Shown here: piece after piece, positions 51,440 to 64,000 of the stretch
Layout: each line of letters begins with the position of its first letter
Numbering within the stretch: position 1 is the stretch's first letter
Notes under the pieces: model-generated
What the model was told of the DNA's origin: nothing
Databases searched by the model: none
Seen by the model: only the letters and a program-made list of their open reading frames with translations
Translations under genes and position numbers: made by a program
NCBI GenBank assembly: GCA_028023455.1
Contig: JAQFVV010012546.1
Coordinates: forward strand, 883,501-947,500
Direction: 5' to 3'
DNA from: Epiperipatus broadwayi
Taxonomy: Eukaryota; Onychophora; Udeonychophora; Euonychophora; Peripatidae
DNA: 64,000 nucleotides

Positions 51440-52385
51440 ATGAAATTAACGAAAAAGGATTTTATCTTTTTAACATATGTGCCTACTGATTTTATAATAA
51501 CTCAATGAAATTAAATTGAGAGCTGCAAACGTCTCAAGCGCTTGTGACTATCAACAGCCAATCAGATCTTAAACACTGAGACAGAGAATTTAAGAAGAAA
51601 AGAGTGGTTCCACCCTCTTCTTTACTTGTCTATCTATATATTCAAGCCAGTCTAAAGTACTTAGATCTGAAAGCGTGACTCTTAAATATCTTCACACTCA
51701 ACTCACTGAGTTCAAATTACAAACATACAGCATGAAATCTTTCGATTTACTATACAGTAGTTTTTCTTGCAGCAATATATGTAAATAATATTTATTTTAT
51801 AAAGCACAGACGGTATTGAAATTAAACTGAGAGCTGCAAACCATCTGCACTTTATAAAATAAATATTATTTACATATATTGCTGCAAGTTATAACATCGA
51901 AAAACTACTGCATAGTAAATCGAAAGATTTCACGCTGTATGTTTGTAATTTGAATTCAGTGAGTTGAGTGTGAAGATATTTAAGAGTCACGATTTCAGAT
52001 CTAAGTACTTTAGACTGGCTTGGATATATAGATAGACAAGTAAAGAAGAGGGTGGAACCACCCTTTCTTGTTAAATTCTCTGTTTCAGTGTTTAAGATCT
52101 GATTGGCTGTTGATAGTCACAAGCGCTGAGAGATTTGCAGTTCTCAGTTTAATTTCAATACTGTCTGTGCTTTATAAAATAAATAACTCAATGCTGTAGG
52201 GTTGAGTACAGAGGAGATTCCAAATCCAAATATAAGATAGAGTCCTTATAAAGATAAGATGGCTGCTACTGTCTTTATAATTTTTCTATTTTGTGTTTAG
52301 ATTTGAGTCTCCTTTATATTCAACATGATAGTGTTGAGTTATTATAAAATCAGTAAGACATACATATTAAAAAGTTGAATTCCTT
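51440..52385. repeat. Foldback F11 with nested F3, second assembly copy
   Basis: F3 body 51508-52182 flanked by ATAACTCAATG at 51497-51507 and 52183-52193. The nesting is identical to 36640-37590. Confidence 0.87.
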
Positions 52386-53969
52386 TATCTTTATTATCTA
52401 TTTTAGTATATCTATTTCTTGTTACTAGAAAAATAATTACAATAAGCTTCCAGTCACTTATTAAATATTTAAGAATGTCAAATCAGTTAATTTATTGCTG
52501 TGTAAAATCTATACCTGGTTAGATAATAAGCATTAACTCTTTCTTGGTTCCATGTAAACTTAAATATTTTAGCATTTTCTGGTGCTTTTCTCTCACACAT
52601 CAATGTAAAATATACAATAAAATGATTATTTCTTATCAGAAAATAATAAATATGATTTCATTTGTTTTAACATCCTATTTTATATGAATTAATAATTCAA
52701 ATATAAAATCAAGTTAAAAAACAAAGATAAATATTCAATATTTTAAGACATTTTTTTTTCTAATAGTATTAGTAATTTGAGCTTTTTTAATATTTTGTTA
52801 GAATTTATATTTTTAATTTTACGGTTTGCAAATATTAAGAAATATTCAAATTTTAAAATAAATTAATTAAAAAAATATAATTCAAAATTGTAAATATTTC
52901 CATCCAAATTTAACTACAAACATATTATTCACAACTATATATTTTCTAACTTTTTAGATTACAATGTGAGAACATGTATATTGATACTGAGTCCATTAAT
53001 TTAAGAAAAAATAAAATATTGTGAATTGCTCAATCAATTTTATAATCTTTAATATTTCTTTAAATTTTTGCTGCTTACTGAGAGTAAAAAAAACAACAAC
53101 CTTTAACTATATCAGTTCTTTTTTGAGATTATAGTTTAGTGCATTTATAAATAATATTTGTGATACAGTTTAATTAAAATACACATTGAAAATAGTTTTT
53201 TAAATTTTAATTAAAATAATAATTTCTAAATTATAACTATATATAAAAAATGCATATGCATAAATAATATACAAGTTGCTTTTTATTAGAACAATCACTT
53301 AACAGTGAATTAAAATAACTCCCTACTAGTATTTAACTTAAATAAAACAATGTTTAAAAAAGCAACTAGAAAACATTTTTTTTAAATATTCCTTTATAAA
53401 AAAAAATATTTTACAAAATAGACTTGACAATATTATTTGTGAGCATTCAAAACTATTATATTCTTTGTTTTTGTTTTTTTTCAAAAATAACTAATTACCT
53501 ATTTATTGATCAATAGTTTGGTTTCTTGCTCTCTGTTTTCTTTCTTTACACAAGCACATATATATATATGAACTATTATATGGGCACACCTGTATATAAT
53601 TTATTGAATATATATATAAACTAATATTTTCATCAAGTGGGTAATAAATATTATAAAATAATCGCAGAAGTACTGTAAAGACTGACTTTTAACAATAATA
53701 GATGTTCTATTAATAGAAAACAGAAATAATAGTTATTTAGATTAAAGAGTTTTTTAAAAAAATATTCCAAATAGGGTAATTTTCATGTATCATCGCATTT
53801 GTTGATATAATCTGGTCTTTTAAAGATTTATATGACTTCCTAATCTGACATTGTTGGAGAGTGTCACATCTGAATAATATTCTCATTTTAGAAAAAATAA
53901 TATTATGACTTGTATTAAATCACTAAACATCACATGATCACCATTTCTTATGCTTGCTCAAGCTGTTAA

Positions 53970-54680
53970 AATAGGCAAACTCTCTACACAGTAGTGCACT
54001 CAGTACAAGCCAGTGTAATCAATAGATGCCAGAAGGCTTGTGCATGAAATCCCTATCTAGTGCCTACTCATCCAATATCCCCAGACTAGTTTCTAGCTTG
54101 TGATTTTCATCAGTGAGAGTTTTAGATCTGAGAGAACTGTACCTAGATCTTAGGAACTAATGCAACCCTCCAGCAGCCACCTATTATCTCAACTGAGCTA
54201 CAAATCCATGAGTCTAAAACTGAACACACAATAATATTTTCAATCCAAGTTTACTATCCTATATTGGTTTTAGTATCAATCCTGTATTATGGGATAATGA
54301 TGGTTATGATTATTAAAAAAACCAAAGACACCAACATGTATGGATACTGAACTGAGTTCAGACCTATATGAATATATAAGCTAGTGAGTATGGATTGAAA
54401 ATATTATTGTGTTTTCAATTTCAGATTCATGGTTTTGTAGTTCAGTAGAGATAATAGGTGGCTGCTGGAGGGTTGCATTATATCCTAAGATGTAGGTGCA
54501 GTACTCTCAGATCCAATACTCCTCAGTGTTGAAAGCTACAAGCTAGAACCTAGTCTTGGGATATTGGATGAGTAGGCACTAGACAGAATTTTATGCACAA
54601 ACCTTCTTGTATCAATTGATTACTCTGGCTTGCACTGAGTGGCACTACTGTATGGAGTGTTTTGCCTATTATGACTGGTA
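53970..54680. repeat. Foldback F2, second assembly copy
   Basis: Same as 39153-39865. The minus-strand hammerhead candidate is at 54079-54119 with unchanged core. Confidence 0.87.
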
Positions 54681-57600
54681 GCTATAGTATGAACAGTGCT
54701 AGTGATGATGAGTGTTGTTTAACTGCATTAATCTCTTCTATCATTGATGTGACAATTACTTATAGCTATATAGGAAACTTTACAAATGCTATATGGAATT
54801 TTATAGACTCTATAGGTGTCAAGAGGGATTGAGTCTTTAGGTTGACATTATGTTATAATGTCTTACAGTAAATATCCAATATTTCATTTATATCCATAGT
54901 TTGTGAAAATCATTGATTTAATATCACCAAAACATAGTCGCTAAGAATTGTAACCTCGATCACCGATCAATTCCCGCTGCACATTGTCAGCTATTAAGAG
55001 CTGTAACCAAAAGCATATCATGCCATCTATATTATGCACCAAAGACCACAACCAAAATCTGGAGCAACTTACCACAGACCAAACTAATGATATAACATAA
55101 ACTTTTTATGATTTAATTTGATCGCAGCCAGGGTGTACCGCGAAGACCTATCATAGTAGTATGATAAAATACATTAAACAAATTATAAGTATGCAATGTT
55201 ATTATCTTTCAAACCTTAATTTGCGACTTTCATTGTATGAGACCCGATGGCTGACCATGTACAAGATGGCATAATTTGTGGAACTACATAAGATTATGAA
55301 ATTTTAAACCATCTATATGATTTTTAATACAAATGCTAGTCCAGGTAAAGCTTTGCAATAAATAAACATAAATACTTGGGTTCTTTTTTTATAGTTTACT
55401 ATATCACTGAGACTCTTATTATACTGACAAATGACAATTTAAAAACGTTAAGTAAATATATTCAATCATGTCATTATCTGGTAAATCTGTTTACAGGTTT
55501 AATAATCAATTTATATTGCATACTAGAATCAACTACCAAAGCTAAAATGATGGAAAAGGTAAATGGGATTTTATTGTACCTTACACATCATAAACTACCA
55601 AAGACGAAAAGCATCCAAATGTTTTCTCAAAATATCACTAAACTCTTATATCATGTTGACGATAGTATGTACTTCAATGTATGCTCTATCCAAGGTTTAT
55701 GATTTCTGATTTTACGAAGACAAATAGAAAGGCAAGTAAGTTTAATTATAAATCAATGTTTATTTACAAATTTATGAATAATAAGTAATTAATTCTAATG
55801 TTATAATTAAAGACATAAATAAACAAATAAAATAAATAAATTATATCCATCGACTTTCTTCAATAACAATCATAGACGTTTTAAAAACCTAATCATACCT
55901 TATATTTCAATTTGATATAATGAATGTATTGAGGAAATTATACTAAATTCAACATCAACTCATGAAACATCTAATGTCATTTCCAGATTCAATAAATCTA
56001 TACCGTAAACTTATAATAATATAATAAATAATATTATATCTGTAGGATTTAGCTATAATGCAATCATTAAATAAAGTGAAAATTTAAACTTACATTCAGG
56101 TAAATAATAATCAACCAACAGTTAATTATTATGAGGTAACTTGAATAGAATGTCCTGCTACAATTTGATGATCTAACTTATAAATTATACTTACAAATGG
56201 AAGAAGATGATTTAGCAGAATAACTAAAATACTTTGCCCAACTTATATCTATGAAGTAAAACCATATTCCTGTGGATGCATTCATCTACACATAGGAATT
56301 AAATAACACTAAACGCTTTGTGGATTTATACACCATCATAAAGTAATAAGTATAATTACACAATTCTGCGGATTAACACCAGCACAGGAATGAGTGTAAA
56401 ATACAAAAAATGGCAATTAAGTAATCTGCGGATTAACCACCGGCACAGATTAATGTTTTTTAACATTATAAAACAACATTACTATTTACTTCACATTAAA
56501 GTGCAAAATCATCCTCCTCGTTATTCTGACCATTCGAAAACACTAACATTTTAGCAAATGGGGTTCTTGCATAATAAAATTACACTAATCAGGACAACTA
56601 ATGTACTAACTTATCTTGCTTAAAATAAAACATATGTAATATAATATAAGTAATATTAGTATAGGAATAGAAATCTGGAAAGACTCACAAAATACCTCAT
56701 AAAAATTGATACATCTCATAAATTCATTTAGTACTTTTCAAGCTTTTTCGCAAGCGCTATTCTCTTGAATAAGTATTTTATTCAACCCCTATTAATTTAA
56801 ACTAAATAAAATATAACTTATGAACTTCACATGCAGTTCATATAACATAAAATTAAAGTAATGCATTATTCATCAAATACATAAAATCTAACAGGTGGTG
56901 TGTGATATAAATTAAATGTATAGCATTTTATGTTCAATAATGAATTCTAGCAGGTGTGTGTATCACAAATTAAATGTATAGCATTTTATAACTACAAATA
57001 TGACCTGAAACATGTACGATGTGTCGAACAATAAATATACGAAGTAATAGCTACAATTATAGTTGAATTCCATACATGTAATTTTATCCATTTGTATTAG
57101 TTATTATAAGCACTATTAGATTAACGATTTTACGTGGCTCCATAAACATGAAACAATTCCAAAATAGACAGCAGAGTTTAAATGAAAATTTTTTCATAAG
57201 TTATTAATTTCTACATTTCTCTATTAAAACTGTTCCAAGTTTATCACATCCATGCTAATATTTATTTATCCACCTTAAATCTAGGAATACTAATTATAGC
57301 AATTAATTTAATCATTCCAAACTGACATAAAATTAGAAAATAGCTTTAATTAATTATTTGAAGACTGTTTTTATTATCCAAATGGTAAACAAATTAACTA
57401 GCAAATATATTACTGGCATTGCAACATTAAATATCAATCAATACTATATTTTTTATTAAAATTATAAACGGAAATATTTAACTATGTTAATAACTTTAAC
57501 ATTTTACTTTAATTTAAACTTCTTCTTTTTAAAAAGCAAATTTTCATATTTATAAAACTTCGTAATTAAAACACTTATTTAATTTTTCCAAATTGTAGAA

Positions 57601-58778
57601 TAATAAATATTTTAAAACATACCAAAATCTTGCAATTAATTCTGCTTTTAAACTGGAAAGCTCGACATATTTCAAATGTAATATTGGAAAATTATTATTA
57701 GCGATTTGATCCACCTGGTTAGCCAACTTGAACAGACTTTTAAATTTAGCAATTCATCTTATTATTAAATACCACTATGTTATTTTTCATTTATAGAAAA
57801 CTTTGTGGTAATCCGTTTACTTGTTAACTATTTTAAAATAAGCTTATCATATTTACACCATTTGCCTTTTACCTTTTCTTTTCTTTCTCTCCCTCCAAAG
57901 CAACACTATCAGTCGATCTTTTTTTTAATTCGCGCTCCGTTCTTTTTTTACATTGAAACGCATACGTAATTACTGTATTTATTTTTAATAATTAAATTTA
58001 GTTGAACAAATGGTTTTTTTAATTCAATGGAAATAATTTTTAAGACCATTTTAAACAAATAAAAATTATTATTATTTTTAATAATATTTTACCAAATTTA
58101 ATGTGTTGTCAAAATTTTTAAAAAGTTAAACATTTTGATATGAATTAGTATATGGAAAGAAGCAATTTAAATTTATTAAAATAATATAGACAACAAGTAA
58201 GGCAAAATATTACCCATTCTCTCTAATAAATTATTTTGAATATAAGAGAGTAATCTGTTCAAAGTGCAAATCAAGCCAATCAAATCACCAAAGGAAGACA
58301 GAGAAATTTTTATACCAGTTACATCAATTATTATATTTTATACTAAAATATATGGTTACAATATATATATATCAATTTGAAGCATCCACCCAAATTAGAT
58401 ATAAATTTACATATCATAAGTCAAAGTCTAGTTTAAGGATCAGTCTTCTGCCATTATAACTATCCATATATTTCAGAAACAAATATATATGTATTTTAAG
58501 AATAATAAGGTGAGATAGAAGTTTAAATAGTTGAAAAATAAGTCACAATATACAAATAACATTTGACTAAGTCATTTATGAATGCTCATCAGGTGTTCAA
58601 AATTCTGTTCTACCAAATATAATGAGAAAGAATTTGTATGATTTTTTTAGCTGTATGTTACTTTTGGTGTTATACTGTTTCATATTAGATTTTATGTATG
58701 CTTCAACTTGACTTTTTTGTTTGAGTACAAAAATATATAATATGTATATTGTTTATTATATATATGTAAGAGTTTTAA

Positions 58779-60884
<2,106 letters not shown>

Positions 60885-60930
<46 letters not shown>
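60885..60930. repeat. (ATT)n microsatellite
   Basis: Marks the 5' truncation point of the LINE. Confidence 0.95.
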
Positions 60931-60932
<2 letters not shown>

Positions 60933-61740
60933 AATAAAAAACTTTTGCTTATTTTTTTATGTTTTTATGTAATATTATCATAATTTAAAATTATTACATG
61001 TAGTATATTTTTAAAGAATAACTTATTATTTGCATATATGTGTGAAATAGAATTTAAAATATTCGTAACATTAATATAAAATAAGAATATTATTGATTAG
61101 CATATTTTATTAAAAATATTTTAAATTATTATATTATAATAAAGTGAGAAAATGTTTTTTATGTATTGATATGAAACTTGTACATTAGCTATCCTTTATA
61201 TTTTACCATTATTTTTGCTAGCATTTAACAATTAAAGTTTCAACATATAATTATAATCCTGTTTTATTTTAACATATAAATCTGTGTGTTTTCTTATCCC
61301 AAAATAATCTTTTAAAATTTTAAATCTTATATATTGTTAGCTTAAAAAATAATCTTTAATATAATTTATTATTTAAAATACTTTTTATTTCTAAAAGTCG
61401 GGAAAAAAACATTTTCGTACTTATAACCAAAGATGGGGATATTTTTTTAACTTTAAGCATTTTTATATTTGCATTTTTTTGTTTTTTAAACATTACAAAT
61501 ACAAGAGTCGTAAAATATAATCAATACATTGAAATAGCTTTAAGAGTTTATAGAGTAATAGAATAAGTTGTGAGTAGTAATAGCAATAACTAGAATATAC
61601 CTATTGCCTTAAGCAATATGAATAAGATTGAATTTAAAATATCTCATTAATTATTTTAAAACTCATACATATGTATACAATAATAAATGCACTGAGAATA
61701 ATTGTAATAAAAGAGAAGTATATTTTACTACTTTCTGTTT
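60931..61740. other. AT-rich spacer, no feature recognised
   Basis: Nothing recognised. Confidence 0.5.
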
Positions 61741-61796
61741 TCAATTAACACTTTAATATTGTCAATCCTTAATATAAAATAAATATCTGATCTTTA

Positions 61797-61845
61797 ATGC
61801 AACATGTTTCAGCTACAACTTAGCCTCATCAAGAATAATGGTCAC
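61797..61845 (-). ncRNA. Hammerhead-like core, degenerate (F7 left)
   Basis: TTGATGA (C3 changed to T), stem II GGCUA/UAGCU around AGTTG, GAAA (61807-61810), then CATGTT. Helix II is good. Stem I is not convincing. Confidence 0.4.
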
Positions 61846-62047
61846 AACATTATCTAAAAATATATTATATTGCAACTTATTTATTATAGACATCTGAATA
61901 TACTAGCAAAAGATCAAAATCATATTTCATTTATAATGATTGTGTATTATTAAATGCATATTTATACAAGATAAAAACAATTATTCATTCAATTTCAATT
62001 TTACAAATCCCTAAAATAAGTTGTCCATTTATTACAATTACTCACAG

Positions 62048-62205
62048 TATCATCATCATCATGATCAACCATTATCAATCCACTGCAGGATGAAGGTCTC
62101 TCCCAGTTCAATCCATATTCTCTGATCTTTAGCTTCTCTTTTCCACATCACCCTGCACACTTTCTCATCTCACCCATCCATCTCACATGTGGTCTCTTTT
62201 TGGGT
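62048..62205 (-). pseudogene. RTE-type LINE 3' end
   Basis: On minus: GAGACCACATGTGAGATGGA, then a region encoding DEKVCRVMWKREAKDQRIWIELGETFILQWIDNG, ending with (ATG)n. It has fewer damaging changes than the other 3' ends, so may be a younger copy. Confidence 0.85.
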
Positions 62206-62399
62206 ACTTTCAATATATTGTATATTAAATAATTACTCATTTATATAAAGTTTAGAATAAAACTGTATTTGTCTTATAGTGAATAATTTCTGTTTAATAT
62301 TATATAACCAGATTAAACACAACATATGTGTGATTTTGTGTTGGTATATTTACATTTGAAAGAAAGTATCATTAAAATATATTAACAAATATTTTGGTG

Positions 62400-62465
62400 A
62401 CCATTCTACTGTGATGAACTGGTTTCCTTAATGAGGTTAGGTTATAGCTGAAATATGCATTGAAA
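62400..62465 (+). ncRNA. Hammerhead-like core, degenerate (F7 right)
   Basis: TTAATGA (62428-62434), GGTTAGGTTATAGCT, GAAA (62450-62453), TATGCATTG. Homologous to the left-arm motif. Core mutated at two positions. Confidence 0.35.
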
Positions 62466-62934
62466 TACACAGATGCTTTCTACTAATATAAACATGATGC
62501 TCTTCATTATTTAGCTTAATGAATTGTCTTGCAGTGTGAAATTACCAGAGCTTAATTAGACTCAGGATTTTTTTCTTGATTAGATTTTCTGGAGATCTAT
62601 TCATTATTGGTCAGCAAATAGATACTTAATAATTTTCAGCTTGAGTTTAAAACATGGATGAAAATATATATGAATCCTCACCACCTGAGAATTGGCAAGT
62701 ATACTGAATAAAGTTTTGATTTTTTTTTAGTCTTTTAGTGGATTATGCAAAAATATGTTGTCTTTAGTTGCAATTTGAATATAATTTTAGTCTTGACTCT
62801 TTTTATATAGTTTTAATTTTTGTGTCAAAATCATTTCCTCATATTTTTAATTTTTTTTTTGTAATGCTCAAAACAAAAAAAAAAAATCAATACTTTTCTA
62901 TTTCACATGACCACCACTTCTTATGCTTGCGTAT

Positions 62935-63115
62935 AACTGTTGTTAAAACAGGCAAAACTCACTATACATATTTCCACACACAGCAAGATAAACTAGACTG
63001 GGGATACTGGATGAGGAGGCACTAGATGGGGATTTTATGCACAAGCCTTCTGGCATCCATTGATTACTCTAGCTTGCTGTGTGTAGCAATACTTATGAGT
63101 TTTGCCTATTTTAAC
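62935..63115. repeat. Short F2 foldback with deleted centre
   Basis: GTTAAAACAGGCAAAACTCA and CACACACAGCAAG at the left are mirrored by 'cttgctgtgtgtagcaata' and TGAGTTTTGCCTATTTTAAC at the right. The interior retains ACTAGACTGGGGATACTGGA, the segment just 3' of the F2 hammerhead cleavage site, but not the ribozyme core. MITE-like derivative of about 180 bp. Confidence 0.8.
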
Positions 63116-64000
63116 TTTTCTATCTCCTTTACTTTCTTCCATCAAAATTAGTCTTTTTGTACCCTTATTATAATTTTAACATTTTAAAATTAAAAAATAA
63201 ATGGTCAGTTCTCTTTCTTCATTTTCTCACAAACCATACCTTTTGTCCAAATTACTACTTCATTATTGACTCTTTTTTTTCTGTATACTAAGTTTCTGAT
63301 TTGCAATAAATAACAATAAACATTCTTTAGTATTTTCATAGAGACATTTATAGATTTTTATATCATGTAACATTACATTTTTTAATTTATATTTATTTCC
63401 TATATCTTTAATATTTATCCTCTAATCAATTTTTCTATTCTTTTCTGACATTTCTCATAATTCTGTCCATGTAATATATATTTTACACTTTATTTTAATT
63501 TATATATAAAAGAATTAGAAATAATTCTTCTGTCTATTAACTTTAAATATTGTAAAACTTGATTAAAAAACATTTATCTTCCTTTCCATATTGATCTTAA
63601 ATTAAGGAGAACTTTAACATTGTATTAATAGAAATTAGCATGTGACAGATATTAATATTGTAATTTTTATAACATAATAATGTATAAAGTTATTAAAAAC
63701 GCTGCTGTTTTAGTGCCAATTAATTTTAGCAACAACAAACTTATATATTTTTTGTACTGAAGTGATCTTTATGATCTTATATTGCAGGGTGTATATATTA
63801 TTGAACATTTGCTTATGCAAAACACTCTATCTAAGTAGACTATATTTTATTTAACATTTAAAACAATAGCATAAATATTAATTTCATTTTTAAATGGTTA
63901 TCTTAATTTTTAATATAATTGTTTAAGAACAATTAATGCAAGGGTAGACTATAAATCATCTAGAAGCCAATGAAACATTTAACTATAAAACTATAAAAAT
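63116..64000. other. AT-rich spacer, no feature recognised
   Basis: Nothing recognised on either strand. Confidence 0.5.

Larger units (their letters stand above)
61745..62500. repeat. Foldback remnant F7 with hammerhead-like arms around an RTE end
   Basis: Left arm on minus and right arm on plus share GTGACCATT, then T-ATGAGG-TA-GTT-TAGCTGAAA, then ATG.. and GCATT. Between them is an RTE 3' end (62048-62205) on minus. The outer arms have decayed, so exact limits are approximate. Confidence 0.6.

Noticed and set aside
55376-55702. 108-residue open frame in copy 2
   Set aside because: It has no recognisable domain and is broken in copy 1 by a one-base difference. It lies next to the indel-rich part of copy 2.

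Overview
This is a non-genic, very A+T-rich stretch of animal nuclear DNA. By eye it is about three quarters A+T, with long (AT)n, (ATT)n and (GT)n arrays. I found no intact host gene, rRNA, functional tRNA gene, CRISPR array or bacterial-type operon. The repeats are tRNA-derived SINEs, RTE-type and Tx1/R2-like LINE fossils, a GTF2IRD2/Charlie8-type hAT fossil and a Penelope-like GIY-YIG fragment. Together they suggest an invertebrate metazoan assembled from long reads (for example cnidarian, mollusc or chelicerate). I cannot place it more closely.

Layout. 1-8 kb: AT-rich spacer, a SINE, small foldback (inverted-repeat) elements and the 3' end of a LINE. 8.46-11.04 kb: a decayed hAT transposon. 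12-15.6 kb: a palindrome, an RTE 3' end, a Penelope-like fragment between inverted repeats, and a foldback with two hammerhead-ribozyme-like cores. 15.8-18.1 kb: two SINEs, one with a fresh 81-bp tandem duplication. 18.4-20.6 kb: a cluster of foldback and tandem repeats joined by (ATT)n arrays. 22-30.3 kb: further SINEs, RTE ends and two large foldbacks. 30.3-44.58 kb and 45.08-59.31 kb: the same roughly 14.2 kb sequence twice, either side of a 500-N gap. 59.05-60.89 kb: a minus-strand LINE reverse-transcriptase pseudogene. 61.7-63.1 kb: foldback remnants.

Two results matter most. First, several unrelated-looking foldback families each carry a motif fitting the type I hammerhead ribozyme: CUGANGA, stem II, GAAA, a very short stem III, a cleavage triplet and complementary stem I strands. 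The best examples are at 15400-15441(+), 14881-14922(-), 29021-29062(+) and 39273-39313(-). In every family the left-arm ribozyme reads on the minus strand and the right-arm ribozyme on the plus strand. This resembles what is known for Penelope-like retroelements and retrozymes, and a GIY-YIG fragment lies nearby.

Second, the 14.2 kb repeat is most simply two contig ends that overlap but were not merged. Copy 1 runs up to the gap, copy 2 begins right after it, and copy 2 continues past the point where copy 1 stops. Features in 45.08-59.31 kb should therefore not be counted as extra genomic copies.
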